DNA from: JAGRMG01 sp047975215
GTDB taxonomy: Bacteria > Pseudomonadota > Alphaproteobacteria > Rhodobacterales > Rhodobacteraceae
Direction: 5' to 3'
DNA length: 64,000 bases
NCBI GenBank assembly: GCA_047975215.1
Contig: JBKEDD010000129.1
Location: 74,044-138,043, forward strand
Shown one piece after another: positions 1-8,126 of this stretch. The notes beneath the pieces were generated by a model. That model had not been told where the DNA came from, did not search any database, and worked only from the letters and a program-made list of their open reading frames with translations. Positions within the stretch are counted from its first letter, which is position 1; every line of letters begins with the position of its first letter. Position numbers and translations under genes: made by a program.

Positions 1-488
1 GTCTTCATCCCCGCCGGGTCGGACCCGGCGTCCGGCTCGGTCAGTCCGAAACAGCCGATCCATTCGCCGCTGGACAGTTTCGGCAGGTATTTGCGCCGCT
101 GTTCCTCGGTGCCGTAGGCATAGATCGGATACATGACCAGCGAGGACTGAACCGACATCATCGAACGGTAGCCGCTGTCCACCCGCTCGACCTCGCGGGC
201 AACCAGGCCGTAGGTGACATAGCCAGCGCCCAACCCGCCATATTCTTCCGGAACCGTGGTGCCCAAAAGGCCCATCTCGCCCATCTCGCGGAAGATCTCC
301 GGGTCTGTTTCCTCGTTGGCATAAGCACTTGTGACCCGCGGTTGAAGTTTTTCCTGCGCATAGGAACGGGCGCTGTCGGCGATCATGCGTTCGTCTTCGC
401 TCAGCTGCGCGTCCAGCCGCAGCGGGTCGGCCCAGTCGAACCCGGCCAGATCGGGGCGGTCCTTGGCGCGCAAAACGGGGGCGTTCAT
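1..488 (-). CDS. gcdH: Glutaryl-CoA dehydrogenase (acyl-CoA dehydrogenase family), 5' part only
   Basis: Only the first ~162 codons lie in the window; the gene runs off the left edge. The start is fixed by a perfect AGGAGGAATT ribosome site 4 nt before ATG at 488. The visible part is the helical N-terminal acyl-CoA dehydrogenase domain (EDERMIADSARSYAQEKL, LGTTVPEEYGG) reaching the flavin/substrate loop FGLTEPDAGSDP. The reaction is oxidative decarboxylation of glutaryl-CoA to crotonyl-CoA in lysine, tryptophan and glutarate breakdown, with electrons passed to ETF. The glutaryl-CoA assignment rests on the N-terminal pattern and on the divergent LysR gene next door, an arrangement common for gcdH. 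Another acyl-CoA dehydrogenase is possible because the catalytic Glu is outside the window. Confidence 0.82.
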   Translation of the reverse strand, partial: MNAPVLRAKDRPDLAGFDWADPLRLDAQLSEDERMIADSARSYAQEKLQPRVTSAYANEETDPEIFREMGEMGLLGTTVPEEYGGLGAGYVTYGLVAREVERVDSGYRSMMSVQSSLVMYPIYAYGTEEQRRKYLPKLSSGEWIGCFGLTEPDAGSDPAGMK

Positions 489-602
489 GGCAATTCCTCC
501 TGAATGATGGTGTCGATACGGTGCGATTGGCGCGCACCCTACCCTTGCAGGCCCGCAAAAAACAGCAAGACTTTCGCATCCAAACATGAGTAAAACGCAT
601 AC

Positions 603-1514
603 ATGATAGCGCCACGCCGATTCCTGCCCTCGATTGCCTCTCTGCGCGCGCTCGAGGCGCTGGACCGGCTGGGCAGCGCCTCGGCCGTGGCCGAGGAACT
701 GGCGCTGACGCAAAGCGCGGTCAGCCGGCAGTTGCGGGTGCTGGAAACCCAGATGGGTGTGGACCTGGTGGAGCGCGACCGCAAGCGGCTGTCACTGACC
801 CCGGCCGCCCAGGCCTATGTAAGCGAAATCCGCCAGGCGCTGAACCAGATCGCCCGCGCGTCGCTGCGCCTGCAGGTGGAGCCTTTGGGCGGCACGCTCA
901 ACCTTGCGATCCTGCCGACCTTCGGAATGCGCTGGCTGATGCCGCGCCTGCCCGAATTCGCGCGCCTGCACCCCGAGGTCACGATCAACATGACGACCCG
1001 GCTGCGCCCGTTCAACTTTGCCGCCGAACCATTTGATGCGGCACTTCATTTCGGAAAACCGGACTGGCCGGGATCGGATCATCTTCTGCTGCGTCACGAA
1101 CAGGTGATTCCGGTCTGTGCCCCGGACCTGCTGCGCGAGGATCGCCCGCGCGAGGCCCGCGCGCTGCTGCGCCTGCCGCTGCTGCATATCCAGACCCGCC
1201 CGCAGGCCTGGGCCGACTGGTTCGAACGAATGGGCGTAACGGTTCCCGGCCCGCTGAGCGGCACCATGTATGACCAATTCTCAACCATCACCCAGGCGGC
1301 GCTGCACGGGCTGGGCGTGGCGCTGATGCCCGATTATCTGGTGGAACAGGATCTCGCCACCGGCCGGCTGCTGGCACTCTGCCCCCGCCCGGTCGAAACC
1401 CAGGGCGCCTATTATCTGGTCTGGCCCCGGACGCGGGCGAACGATCCGGCGTTGCGGCAGTTCCGCGACTGGCTGGCCGGTCAGGCACAGCCGGAAGATC
1501 CGCTGCCGCGATAG
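603..1514 (+). CDS. LysR-family regulator divergent from glutaryl-CoA dehydrogenase (GcdR/GcvA-like)
   Basis: A 303-residue protein with the LysR layout. The N-terminal winged HTH (residues ~10-65) contains ASAVAEELALTQSAVSRQLRVLE. The effector domain (~90-295) is of the GcvA subgroup (LNLAILPTFGMRWLMPRLPEF). It is transcribed away from gcdH across a 114-bp intergenic region, the normal arrangement for a LysR activator and its target. I infer that it controls glutaryl-CoA dehydrogenase expression. The ribosome site before ATG 603 is weak and the -10-like region (AGTAAAACGCAT) is AT-rich. The family assignment is firm; the ligand is inferred. Confidence 0.88.
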   Translation: MIAPRRFLPSIASLRALEALDRLGSASAVAEELALTQSAVSRQLRVLETQMGVDLVERDRKRLSLTPAAQAYVSEIRQALNQIARASLRLQVEPLGGTLNLAILPTFGMRWLMPRLPEFARLHPEVTINMTTRLRPFNFAAEPFDAALHFGKPDWPGSDHLLLRHEQVIPVCAPDLLREDRPREARALLRLPLLHIQTRPQAWADWFERMGVTVPGPLSGTMYDQFSTITQAALHGLGVALMPDYLVEQDLATGRLLALCPRPVETQGAYYLVWPRTRANDPALRQFRDWLAGQAQPEDPLPR

Positions 1515-1527
1515 TGAAGTCGGTGGT

Positions 1528-2718
1528 TCAGCCGCCTGCATCCCGCGCCGTCGCCACCGCCTGCGCGAACACGTCCCTGAGCGCGCCGATATCCTCAAGC
1601 CCGACCGAGACGCGGAAGAACCCTTCGGACAGGCCCAGGGCGGCCCGGTCCTGCGCCGTCAGGTTGCGGTGCGAAGAAGACGCGGGATGAGAAAGCGTGG
1701 TGGCGACATCGCCCAGCGTCGGCGCAAAGCTCAGTCCCTCGGCGGCGCGGGTGAAGGCGTTGGCCGCCGCGCGTCCGCCGCCAAGTTCGAAACTGACCAT
1801 GTTGCCGCCCTGCCCGCCCAGCAGCGCCACGGCGCGGGCATGGTCGGGATGATCCGCCCGCATCGGGTAAAGGATGCGTGCAACCCCCGGCAGGCCGGCC
1901 AGATGGTCGGCCAGCGCGGCCGCCGTCGCCTGCGCCCGGTCGAACCGCAGGTCGAAACTCAGCAGCCCACGTTCGGCCAGCCAGCAATCGAACGGGCTGG
2001 CGGTCAGGCCGGCGGTGACGGCGAATGTCCGTATCGCGGCGGTAATGTCGGGATCGCGCGCCACCGCATAACCCAGCATCACATCGGCATGCCCGGCCAG
2101 CAGTTTGGTAACGGAGTGGATCACGATATCGGCGCCATGCTCGAACGGCCGGATGGCCCGTGGAGTGGTAAAGGTGTTATCCACCGCCAGCAATATGCCC
2201 GCCTCGCGGCACAGTGCCGCCAGCCCGTCTATATCGGCCACCCGCAGCGACGGGTTCGACACCACTTCGACCAGCACCATGCGCGTCTCGGGCCGGATCG
2301 CGGCGCGCACCGCCGCCACGTCGCCGGGGTCGGCCAGGCTCGAGGTGACCCCAAGGCGCGGCAGGTCATGGCCCATCATCCGCATGGAGCGGCCGTAAAG
2401 CTGATTGCCCCCGATCACGTGATCGCCCGACCGCAAGAGCCCCATCAGAACCGCAGTTACCGCCCCCATGCCCGAGCCGGTAACGACCCCGCCCGTCGCA
2501 CCCTCCATCGCATCGAGCCGCGCTGCCACGACCTCGGCGTTCGGGTGGCCCTCGCGCGAATAGGTATAGCCCCTGGTGCGGCCATCATATTGCGCATCCA
2601 GCGCATCCGGCGTCTCGCTGGCATAGACGACCGAGGGCGACAGCGGTGTGACCACGGGCGAACTTGCGCTGTCGGGCAACGCGAAGGGACGCATCAGGGT
2701 GCCGCGGGAGTTGCGCAT
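1528..2718 (-). CDS. Cys/Met-metabolism PLP-dependent enzyme (cystathionine gamma-synthase/lyase or methionine gamma-lyase type)
   Basis: A 396-residue fold-type I PLP enzyme. Seen: YTYSREGHPN (~52-60, phosphate and substrate contacts from the neighbouring subunit), GSGMGAV, VDNTFTTP (~179-186) and the Schiff-base lysine K205 in SVTKLLAGH. The C-terminal half has the family's TLGDVATTLSHPASSSH block. These enzymes cleave or form C-S bonds in cystathionine, methionine or O-acylhomoserine; the exact substrate cannot be read. The start ATG at 2718 overlaps the TGA of the upstream carbonic-anhydrase-like gene by 1 nt (TGATG), implying translational coupling. The frame stays open upstream to 3279, but that part is antisense-like noise over the upstream gene. 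Confidence 0.85.
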   Translation of the reverse strand: MRNSRGTLMRPFALPDSASSPVVTPLSPSVVYASETPDALDAQYDGRTRGYTYSREGHPNAEVVAARLDAMEGATGGVVTGSGMGAVTAVLMGLLRSGDHVIGGNQLYGRSMRMMGHDLPRLGVTSSLADPGDVAAVRAAIRPETRMVLVEVVSNPSLRVADIDGLAALCREAGILLAVDNTFTTPRAIRPFEHGADIVIHSVTKLLAGHADVMLGYAVARDPDITAAIRTFAVTAGLTASPFDCWLAERGLLSFDLRFDRAQATAAALADHLAGLPGVARILYPMRADHPDHARAVALLGGQGGNMVSFELGGGRAAANAFTRAAEGLSFAPTLGDVATTLSHPASSSHRNLTAQDRAALGLSEGFFRVSVGLEDIGALRDVFAQAVATARDAGG

Positions 2719-3242
2719 CAGTCGATCCTTTTCAGTTCGGCGCGGAACCGGCGCATGTTCTGGCGATAGCCCTCGGCCCCCATTGCGATGCGTTCCGCGC
2801 TGGCCTCGTCGACCTGGCGCACCACCTTGCCGGGCGATCCCATGACGAGGGAATTGTCGGGGATCTCCTTGTTCTCGGTAATCAGCGCGCCGGCCCCGAT
2901 CAGGCAGTTGCTGCCGATCCGGGCGCCGTTCAGGATGGTCGCGCCCATGCCGATCAGGGTGTTGTCGCCGATGGTGCAGCCATGCAGCATGACCTTGTGC
3001 CCGATGGTGCAGCCCTGCCCGATCCGAAGGCCGAAGCCGGGATCGACATGCAGAACGCAATTGTCCTGTATATTGCTGCCCGCGCCGATATGAACGGTTT
3101 CGTGTTCGGCCCGAATCGTGGTGCCGAACCAGACCGAAGCCCCCTCCTCCAGCACCACCCGCCCGATCAGGTTGGCATCGGGAGCGACCCAGGTGTCGGG
3201 GTGGATCTCGGGGCGGTATTCGCCCAGGGCGTAGATACTCAT
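2718..3242 (-). CDS. Gamma-carbonic-anhydrase-like hexapeptide-repeat protein (YrdA/PaaY type)
   Basis: A 174-residue left-handed beta-helix protein built of hexapeptide repeats (IGAGSN, IGQGCT, IGDNTL, IGSNCL, IGAGAL), with a C-terminal helix. The three histidines that bind metal in gamma-class anhydrases are present at H65, H82 and H87 (VLHVD, IGHKVMLHG). The protein would trimerise and place metal between subunits. Whether it hydrates CO2 or acts on another substrate is unknown for this branch. The start at 3242 overlaps the gmk stop by 4 nt (ATGA) and its own stop overlaps the next gene, so the unit gmk-this gene-PLP enzyme is tightly coupled. Confidence 0.86.
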   Translation of the reverse strand: MSIYALGEYRPEIHPDTWVAPDANLIGRVVLEEGASVWFGTTIRAEHETVHIGAGSNIQDNCVLHVDPGFGLRIGQGCTIGHKVMLHGCTIGDNTLIGMGATILNGARIGSNCLIGAGALITENKEIPDNSLVMGSPGKVVRQVDEASAERIAMGAEGYRQNMRRFRAELKRID

Positions 3243-3880
3243 GACATGTCCTCGAATTCTTTTTGCAGGTTGCGCACATGGTCCACGAGTTGGGGTTGCT
3301 GGATGCGCCGCAACCTCGTGGCGGTGACGATGGAAATCAGATCGCGTTCGGTTGCGGCCAGATCGTCGTTGACCAGAACATGATCGTAGCTGTCCCAATG
3401 GCTTATCTCGTCCCAGCTTTTCTGCATCCGCTTGGCGATCACCTCGGCGCTATCCTGGCCGCGGCTTTCCAGGCGGCGGCGCAACTCGGCGATCGAGGGC
3501 GGCAGCAGGAAGATCGACAGTGTGTGCTTGCCGAGATCCGAATTACGGATCTGCTGTGCGCCCTGCCAGTCGATGTCAAACAGCACGTCCTTGCCGGTAT
3601 CTATCGCCGCCTCGACCGGCGCCTTTGGCGAGCCGTAGAAATGTCCGAACACATGCGCGTGTTCCAACATTCCGCCGGTTGCGACCGACTTGCGGAAATC
3701 GTCGGCGGACAGAAAGTGATAATCCTGCCCGTCCACTTCACCCTTGCGCGGCGGGCGGGTGGTGGCGCTGACCGAAAACGCGATGCTGGGATCCCAGGCG
3801 CGCAGCTTTCTGGCCAGCGTCGATTTGCCCGCGCCCGAGGGCGAGGATAGAATGATCAGAAGGCCGCGCCTGGCGCCCAT
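3239..3880 (-). CDS. gmk: Guanylate kinase
   Basis: ATP + GMP -> ADP + GDP, an essential cytosolic nucleotide step. The 213-residue protein has the P-loop SPSGAGKST (residues 13-21), the GMP-binding segment (SVSATTRPPRKGEVDGQDY) and FDIDWQGA. An ATG at 3889 directly abuts the AGGAG site and cannot use it. The second ATG at 3880 sits 9 nt downstream of AGGAG and is chosen. It follows yicC by 12 nt and overlaps the gamma-carbonic-anhydrase-like gene by 4 nt. The yicC-gmk pairing is common in proteobacteria. Confidence 0.96.
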   Translation of the reverse strand: MGARRGLLIILSSPSGAGKSTLARKLRAWDPSIAFSVSATTRPPRKGEVDGQDYHFLSADDFRKSVATGGMLEHAHVFGHFYGSPKAPVEAAIDTGKDVLFDIDWQGAQQIRNSDLGKHTLSIFLLPPSIAELRRRLESRGQDSAEVIAKRMQKSWDEISHWDSYDHVLVNDDLAATERDLISIVTATRLRRIQQPQLVDHVRNLQKEFEDMS

Positions 3881-3892
3881 GGGCCACATCTC

Positions 3893-4783
3893 CTATTCGA
3901 TATTCTGGACCTGTTCGCGCATCTGGTCGATCACCGCCTTCAGGTCGAGACCCACGGCGGTCAGCTCCGAATTCTGCGCCTTTGAACACAGCGTATTGGC
4001 CTCGCGGTTGAATTCCTGCATCAGGAAATCCAGCTTGCGGCCGACCGCGCCGCCCGTCTCAAGCAGCGCCCGCGCCGCCGCGACATGGGCGCCAAGACGG
4101 TCCAGTTCCTCGGTCACGTCGGATTTCACCGCGATCATCGCCAGTTCCTGCGCCACCCGGTCCGGGTCGGCGCCCTGCGCCTGATCCAGCACCCGTGCCA
4201 GATTGGCGCGCAGGGTTTCGGCCATCGCCTCCTTGCGGGTCTCGGCCAGCGCCGCCGCATCGGCGGTCAGGGCGGCGACCATGTCCAGCTGATCGTTCAG
4301 GATGCGGGCCAGCGCCGCCCCCTCTTCGCCGCGCATTTGCAAAAATGCGCCGACCAGAGCGGCGAACTCTGCCGTGATTTGCGCAATCAGCGGGGCGATA
4401 TCCTCGTCGCCCGAAGCCGCCTCCAGCACCCCGCGCACCGTCAGCAGATCGCTGGCCTTTGAGGGCGCCAGCGTCATGCCACGCTCCAGCGCCTCGGCCT
4501 CGACCTGCGCCAGCGCATCGAGAACCGCCGAAAGCGCCGCCGGATTCAGCGCCAGACCGCCGCATTCCTCGTGCCGGGTCAGACGTAGCGACAGGGTGAC
4601 ATTGCCACGGATCACGGATTTGGCCAGTTCGGCGCGCAAGGCCGCTTCCAGCCCCTCAAGCCAGTCAGGCACACGCAGACGCAGATCCAGACCCTTGCCG
4701 TTGACGCTGCGCAACTCCCAGGCCCAGGAATAGCTTGCATGCTGTCCCCTGGCCGAAGCGAATGCGGTCATCGATCGTATCAT
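3893..4783 (-). CDS. yicC: YicC family endoribonuclease
   Basis: A 296-residue protein starting MIRSMTAFASARG, the family signature for YicC/YloC, with the conserved WELRSVNGKGLDLRLR block (~25-40) and the C-terminal KLDFLMQEFNREANTLCSKA stretch that defines DUF1732. Family members are endoribonucleases acting on small RNAs and stable RNA fragments. A longer open frame begins at 5074, but the family start and usual length (~290 aa) support ATG 4783. First gene of the minus-strand run yicC-gmk-carbonic-anhydrase-like-PLP enzyme. Confidence 0.93.
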   Translation of the reverse strand: MIRSMTAFASARGQHASYSWAWELRSVNGKGLDLRLRVPDWLEGLEAALRAELAKSVIRGNVTLSLRLTRHEECGGLALNPAALSAVLDALAQVEAEALERGMTLAPSKASDLLTVRGVLEAASGDEDIAPLIAQITAEFAALVGAFLQMRGEEGAALARILNDQLDMVAALTADAAALAETRKEAMAETLRANLARVLDQAQGADPDRVAQELAMIAVKSDVTEELDRLGAHVAAARALLETGGAVGRKLDFLMQEFNREANTLCSKAQNSELTAVGLDLKAVIDQMREQVQNIE

Positions 4784-5057
4784 GCGTGCCGGTCTCCGTT
4801 CAGTCTCCGCGCCCGTTTCGCCCGGCCTGCCGGACAGGGCGCACCTAATGCCATCGCATCGCGCAGGGCAACCCCCGCCGCACCGTTCGCACGGCGATAG
4901 CATTAACCACCGATTAAGGATTTGCTCCAAAATTGAAGCAAACCGTGGCAGGTTCGACGCCACGCGCGCTTGCCCGCGGACAGCGCGACAGCGACGGGTC
5001 CGATACATGATCATGGCCGGGCCGCGGTGCGGCGGGCCCGGGGGAAAGGTGATCGCG

Positions 5058-5657
5058 ATGGAGCGTTTCCGCAATGGCCGCAGCCTGTCACCGATCCGGC
5101 AGGCCGAAGCCTACTGGACGGCGTTGCGCAGCAACGCGGACGTGCCATCGCGCGCCCAGATCGACCCGCGCGGCCTGGGCAACGTGCTGCACCACGCCTT
5201 CATGCTCGAACGTATCGCGCCCGGACATGCGCGGTTTCGCCTGGCCGGTCAGCACCTGATCGAACTGGCCGGCATGGAGGTACGCGGGATGCCGCTGACC
5301 GCGTTCTTTGTGCCAGCCGCGCGAAGCCGGATCGCCAGCGTCCTCGATGCGGTGTTCGGGCGACCCTCGGTCGCGGAACTGACACTGGATATCGTGCCAG
5401 ACCGGGCCGTGGGCGAGGCGCGCATGCTTCTTCTGCCGCTGCGCTGCGACCGGGGCGAGATCAGCCGTGCCCTGGGTGTGCTGGTGGCCGAACGCGCGGC
5501 CGGTGCCCTGCCGCCCTGCCGGTTCGACCTGAGCGCAACCGCAATGCGCCCGGTCGGTGGGGCCAGCCCGGGCAGGCCCGAACCGGCCATACCCGGATTC
5601 GCGGAATCGCAGGCCCCTTTGGGAGGCCGCGCGCCGCATCTGCGTGTGGTGAAATGA
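5058..5657 (+). CDS. PAS-domain protein (PAS_5-like, small single-domain)
   Basis: About 199 residues starting MERFRNGRSLSPIRQAEAYW. The segment ~5-150 matches the PAS_5 family common in Rhodobacterales and Rhizobiales: ARFRLAGQHLIELAGMEVRGMPL, then a second half rich in LLLPL and LGVLVAER. No output domain follows, and the C-terminus (~160-199) is Pro/Gly-rich. The ATG at 5058 lies 8-10 nt after AAAGGTGA and is preferred over in-frame starts at 4782 and GTG 5049. It diverges from yicC with a ~270-bp gap containing an AT-rich stretch at ~4905-4945. The sensed signal is unknown. Confidence 0.7.
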   Translation: MERFRNGRSLSPIRQAEAYWTALRSNADVPSRAQIDPRGLGNVLHHAFMLERIAPGHARFRLAGQHLIELAGMEVRGMPLTAFFVPAARSRIASVLDAVFGRPSVAELTLDIVPDRAVGEARMLLLPLRCDRGEISRALGVLVAERAAGALPPCRFDLSATAMRPVGGASPGRPEPAIPGFAESQAPLGGRAPHLRVVK

Positions 5658-5819
5658 CCCGGCCCTGGCTGCGTCAATGGGGGCCTATTGCACAATCGCC
5701 ATGTTGACGAAACACTTCGCGCGGGCGCCCGGACCGGCGCTGCCCGCGAGAATCACTGCCCGCCGACGCGCAACCCGGCCGCTGACTACGCCCGGTGCGC
5801 AGCAAGAAAAGGAAACAGC

Positions 5820-6296
5820 ATGACCGCCATAGACGAGGCCCTCGACGACCTGACCGCCCGGACCGGAACCGAGCTTGGCGTTTCCGGCTGGATCACTGTC
5901 GATCAGGCGATGATAGACGGCTTTGCCGATGTCACCCACGACCACCAGTGGATTCATGTCGATCCCGAACGCGCCCGCGCCGAAACCCCCTATGGCGGTA
6001 CCATCGCGCACGGGTTCCTGAGCCTGTCGCTGGCCAGCCGCTTTGTGCAGGACTGCATTCCGCCGCGCCCCGGTCAGGTCATGGGCATCAACTACGGATT
6101 CAACAAGGTGCGGTGTCTGTCGCCGGTCACGGTCGGTTCACGGCTGCGCGGGCGCTTCACGCTCAAGTCGGTCAAGCGGCGGTCCGACACGGAATTGCTG
6201 CGCGAAACCGGACTGACCGTCGAGATCGAGGGCCGCGACACGCCGGCACTGGTGGCCGAATGGCTGGGTCTGATGGTGTTTTCCGCGAATGCCTGA
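5820..6296 (+). CDS. MaoC-family (R)-specific enoyl-CoA hydratase/dehydratase
   Basis: A 158-residue single hot-dog domain. The catalytic hydratase-2 motif is visible: FADVTHDHQWIHVD followed by the Tyr/Gly-rich TPYGGTIAHGFLSLSL. It would interconvert trans-2-enoyl-CoA and (R)-3-hydroxyacyl-CoA; acyl length is not predictable. ATG 5820 follows AAGAAAAGGAAACAGC, a good ribosome site, so an open frame extending to 5688 is not used. The next 287 bp up to aroQ hold no gene I can support, only a short GC-rich hairpin near 6316-6331. Confidence 0.88.
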   Translation: MTAIDEALDDLTARTGTELGVSGWITVDQAMIDGFADVTHDHQWIHVDPERARAETPYGGTIAHGFLSLSLASRFVQDCIPPRPGQVMGINYGFNKVRCLSPVTVGSRLRGRFTLKSVKRRSDTELLRETGLTVEIEGRDTPALVAEWLGLMVFSANA

Positions 6297-6583
6297 AAGC
6301 CCTGGGCAACGTGCGCCGGCGGCGCCGGCATCGAAGAATGTTCCAGCTTGTCCGCCATGACGGAACCCCAGTGACGTCGAATCGTAGCCCGACACATCGA
6401 AATCCAGGCACAGCTTAGGTTCGCGCCCACGCATCAGGGGCGGGCCGGTGCGAACCGGGTCGCGGGCGATCCGGGGGCAGTTGATGGATGGTGCGAATTT
6501 CGGACTCTGGCGACCAGGACGTCGCGCCTCTGGACAGGTCATGCCCATCGCGTCTAATACAAGTGCGAATGGGGATGTAGGTC

Positions 6584-7033
6584 ATGGTTAGCGTTCTGGT
6601 CCTGAACGGCCCGAATCTGAATCTGCTGGGCACGCGCCAGCCCGATGTCTATGGCGACACGACGCTGGCGGAGATCGAAGCCGCCTGCGCAAGGCACGCC
6701 GACAGCCTTGGCCTGTCGGTTGTCTGCGAACAATCCAATCACGAAGGCGCACTGATCGAGGCAATCCACGCCGCGCGCGGACATCACGCCGGGATCGTGC
6801 TGAACGCCGGGGCGTTCACCCACACGTCGATCGCGCTGATGGATGCCATAGCCTCGGTGGGTCTGCCGGTTGTCGAGGTGCATCTTTCCAACATCCATGC
6901 CCGAGAACCGTTCAGACGAAGATCCTATGTCGCGCCGGTGGCGCTTGGCCAGATCTGCGGCTTTGGCGCCGGGGGCTATCTTCTGGCGCTGGACGCGCTG
7001 GGCGCACATCTTTCGGGAGACGGTGGCAAATGA
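6584..7033 (+). CDS. aroQ: 3-dehydroquinate dehydratase, type II
   Basis: Third step of the shikimate pathway: 3-dehydroquinate to 3-dehydroshikimate. At 149 residues it has the usual size of the dodecameric class II enzyme. Hallmarks: LVLNGPNLNLLGTRQPDVYG with catalytic R18 and Y23, the SNHEGALIE block, LNAGAFTHTS and VEVHLSNIHAREPFRR. The stop overlaps the start of a LuxR-type regulator by 4 nt (ATGA), which ties that regulator's translation to a housekeeping gene. Confidence 0.97.
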   Translation: MVSVLVLNGPNLNLLGTRQPDVYGDTTLAEIEAACARHADSLGLSVVCEQSNHEGALIEAIHAARGHHAGIVLNAGAFTHTSIALMDAIASVGLPVVEVHLSNIHAREPFRRRSYVAPVALGQICGFGAGGYLLALDALGAHLSGDGGK

Positions 7034-7785
7034 CCCCCACCGACTACATGCGCTTTGTCACCAGTGCCGGCAGCCTGGAAGAGCTTTGGGCGGCTCATGT
7101 CGAACAGATGGCCGGATACGGATTTGACAGGCTGATCTATGGCAACACCGTCTATCGCGCGGGGACATCGCTGGGCGATCCCGACGATTTCATCATTCTG
7201 TCGAACCACTGCAAGGAATATCTCGACGGTTTCCTGCATTCCGGGCTGTTTCATCACGCGCCGATGCTGCGCTGGGCGCTGAACAACGAAGGCGCCGCCA
7301 GCTGGCGCATTATCGGTCAGATGATGGAAAGCCGGACAATGACCGACGGCGAACGCAAGGTCTACGAGTTCAATCAGCGCATGGGCATGAAGGTCGGCTA
7401 CACGATCAGCTTCCATTCGGCCTCCTACCGCTCCAAGGGCGCCATCTCGCTTGCCGCCCGTCCCGGCATGTCCCAGGACCAGGTCGATGCGATCTGGGAT
7501 CGCATGGGCGCCGACATCGTGCTGATGAACAATGTCGCGCATCTGAAAATCCTGACCCTGCCTTACAGCCCGCCCAACCGCGGCCTTACCCCGCGTCAGC
7601 GCGAGGCGCTGGAGTGGGTGGGCGATGGCAAGACCACCCAGGACATCGCCTTGCTGATGGGGCTGACGCCCGGGACCGTCGAAAAACACCTGCGCCTGGC
7701 GCGCGAGGCGCTATCGGTGGATACCACGGCCCAAGCGGTGCTGAAGGCGGCGCTGCACAATCAGATGTATGTGATGGAAGCCTGA
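7030..7785 (+). CDS. LuxR-family regulator with autoinducer-binding-like domain (LuxR solo)
   Basis: A 251-residue protein. The N-terminal half (~15-165) resembles autoinducer-binding domains (YGFDRLIYGNTVYR, WALNNEGAASWRIIGQMM, MKVGYTISFHSASYRSKG). The C-terminal GerE-type HTH (~185-240) contains LTPRQREALEWVGDGKTTQDIA and GLTPGTVEKHLRLAREAL. No luxI-type synthase is seen anywhere in the window, so it is a 'solo' here. It overlaps aroQ by 4 nt and probably has no promoter of its own. Whether it binds an acyl-homoserine lactone cannot be read; ligand-pocket residues need alignment. Confidence 0.86.
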   Translation: MTPTDYMRFVTSAGSLEELWAAHVEQMAGYGFDRLIYGNTVYRAGTSLGDPDDFIILSNHCKEYLDGFLHSGLFHHAPMLRWALNNEGAASWRIIGQMMESRTMTDGERKVYEFNQRMGMKVGYTISFHSASYRSKGAISLAARPGMSQDQVDAIWDRMGADIVLMNNVAHLKILTLPYSPPNRGLTPRQREALEWVGDGKTTQDIALLMGLTPGTVEKHLRLAREALSVDTTAQAVLKAALHNQMYVMEA

Positions 7786-8126
7786 ACGGCGCCCCACCGG
7801 GGCCGGCCCTCCCCGGCGCCGGCAACCGGGGTATATTACGCCGGGTAAGGAAAACGTGACTTTCCCGGTTTGCAAAAGTATCGCAAGATAGTGAAGTTCC
7901 GTGAGTGGTGGCTTTGGCCGAGGAGCATCGGGAAAAGACCCCTGCGATTACAGGGCTCTCTTACTCGTCCGGCCCGGTTGTGTATTGCTCCGCATTCGGG
8001 CCGGAGATCTTGAACGGTCCCCTCCATCCCCATTGAACAGGGGCCGTCAATGATAGGCGGAGCCGCGCATCGCGCGGCTCCGCTCGTATTTCGCGGGGTT
8101 CCGATTCGGCCCGGTTGGCCAACCGG
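7786..8126. other. Intergenic region (341 bp) with several hairpins between convergent luxR-type gene and tsf
   Basis: No gene is supported. It holds a GC palindrome just after the LuxR gene (CGGCGCC at 7787 with GGCGCCG at 7815). A CCCTG/CAGGG hairpin at 7940-7955 is followed on the minus strand by GTCTTTT. Next come CTCCG/CGGAG near 7988-8006, CGG-CCCCT/AGGGGCCG at ~8015-8046, and a perfect 12-bp stem at 8057-8083. A chain of stems of this kind on the tsf side could be a structured 3' UTR or small RNA on the minus strand ending at the U-rich hairpin. Confidence 0.5.
8057..8083 (-). terminator. Strong hairpin downstream of tsf
   Basis: Perfect 12-bp stem GCGGAGCCGCGC / GCGCGGCTCCGC with a 3-nt loop, 44 bp after the tsf stop on the minus strand. 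No U-run follows, so it may act as an RNA-stabilising 3' end or a Rho-assisted terminator. Confidence 0.5.

Noticed and set aside
1528..3279. A single 583-residue protein joining the PLP enzyme to upstream sequence
   Set aside because: The extra N-terminal part lies over the gamma-carbonic-anhydrase-like gene in another phase; the TGATG junction at 2716-2720 marks the true boundary.
7786..8126. 6S RNA or SRP RNA gene
   Set aside because: Stems are present, but I could not match the 6S central bubble or the SRP GGAA/AGCA loop, so no named RNA is claimed.
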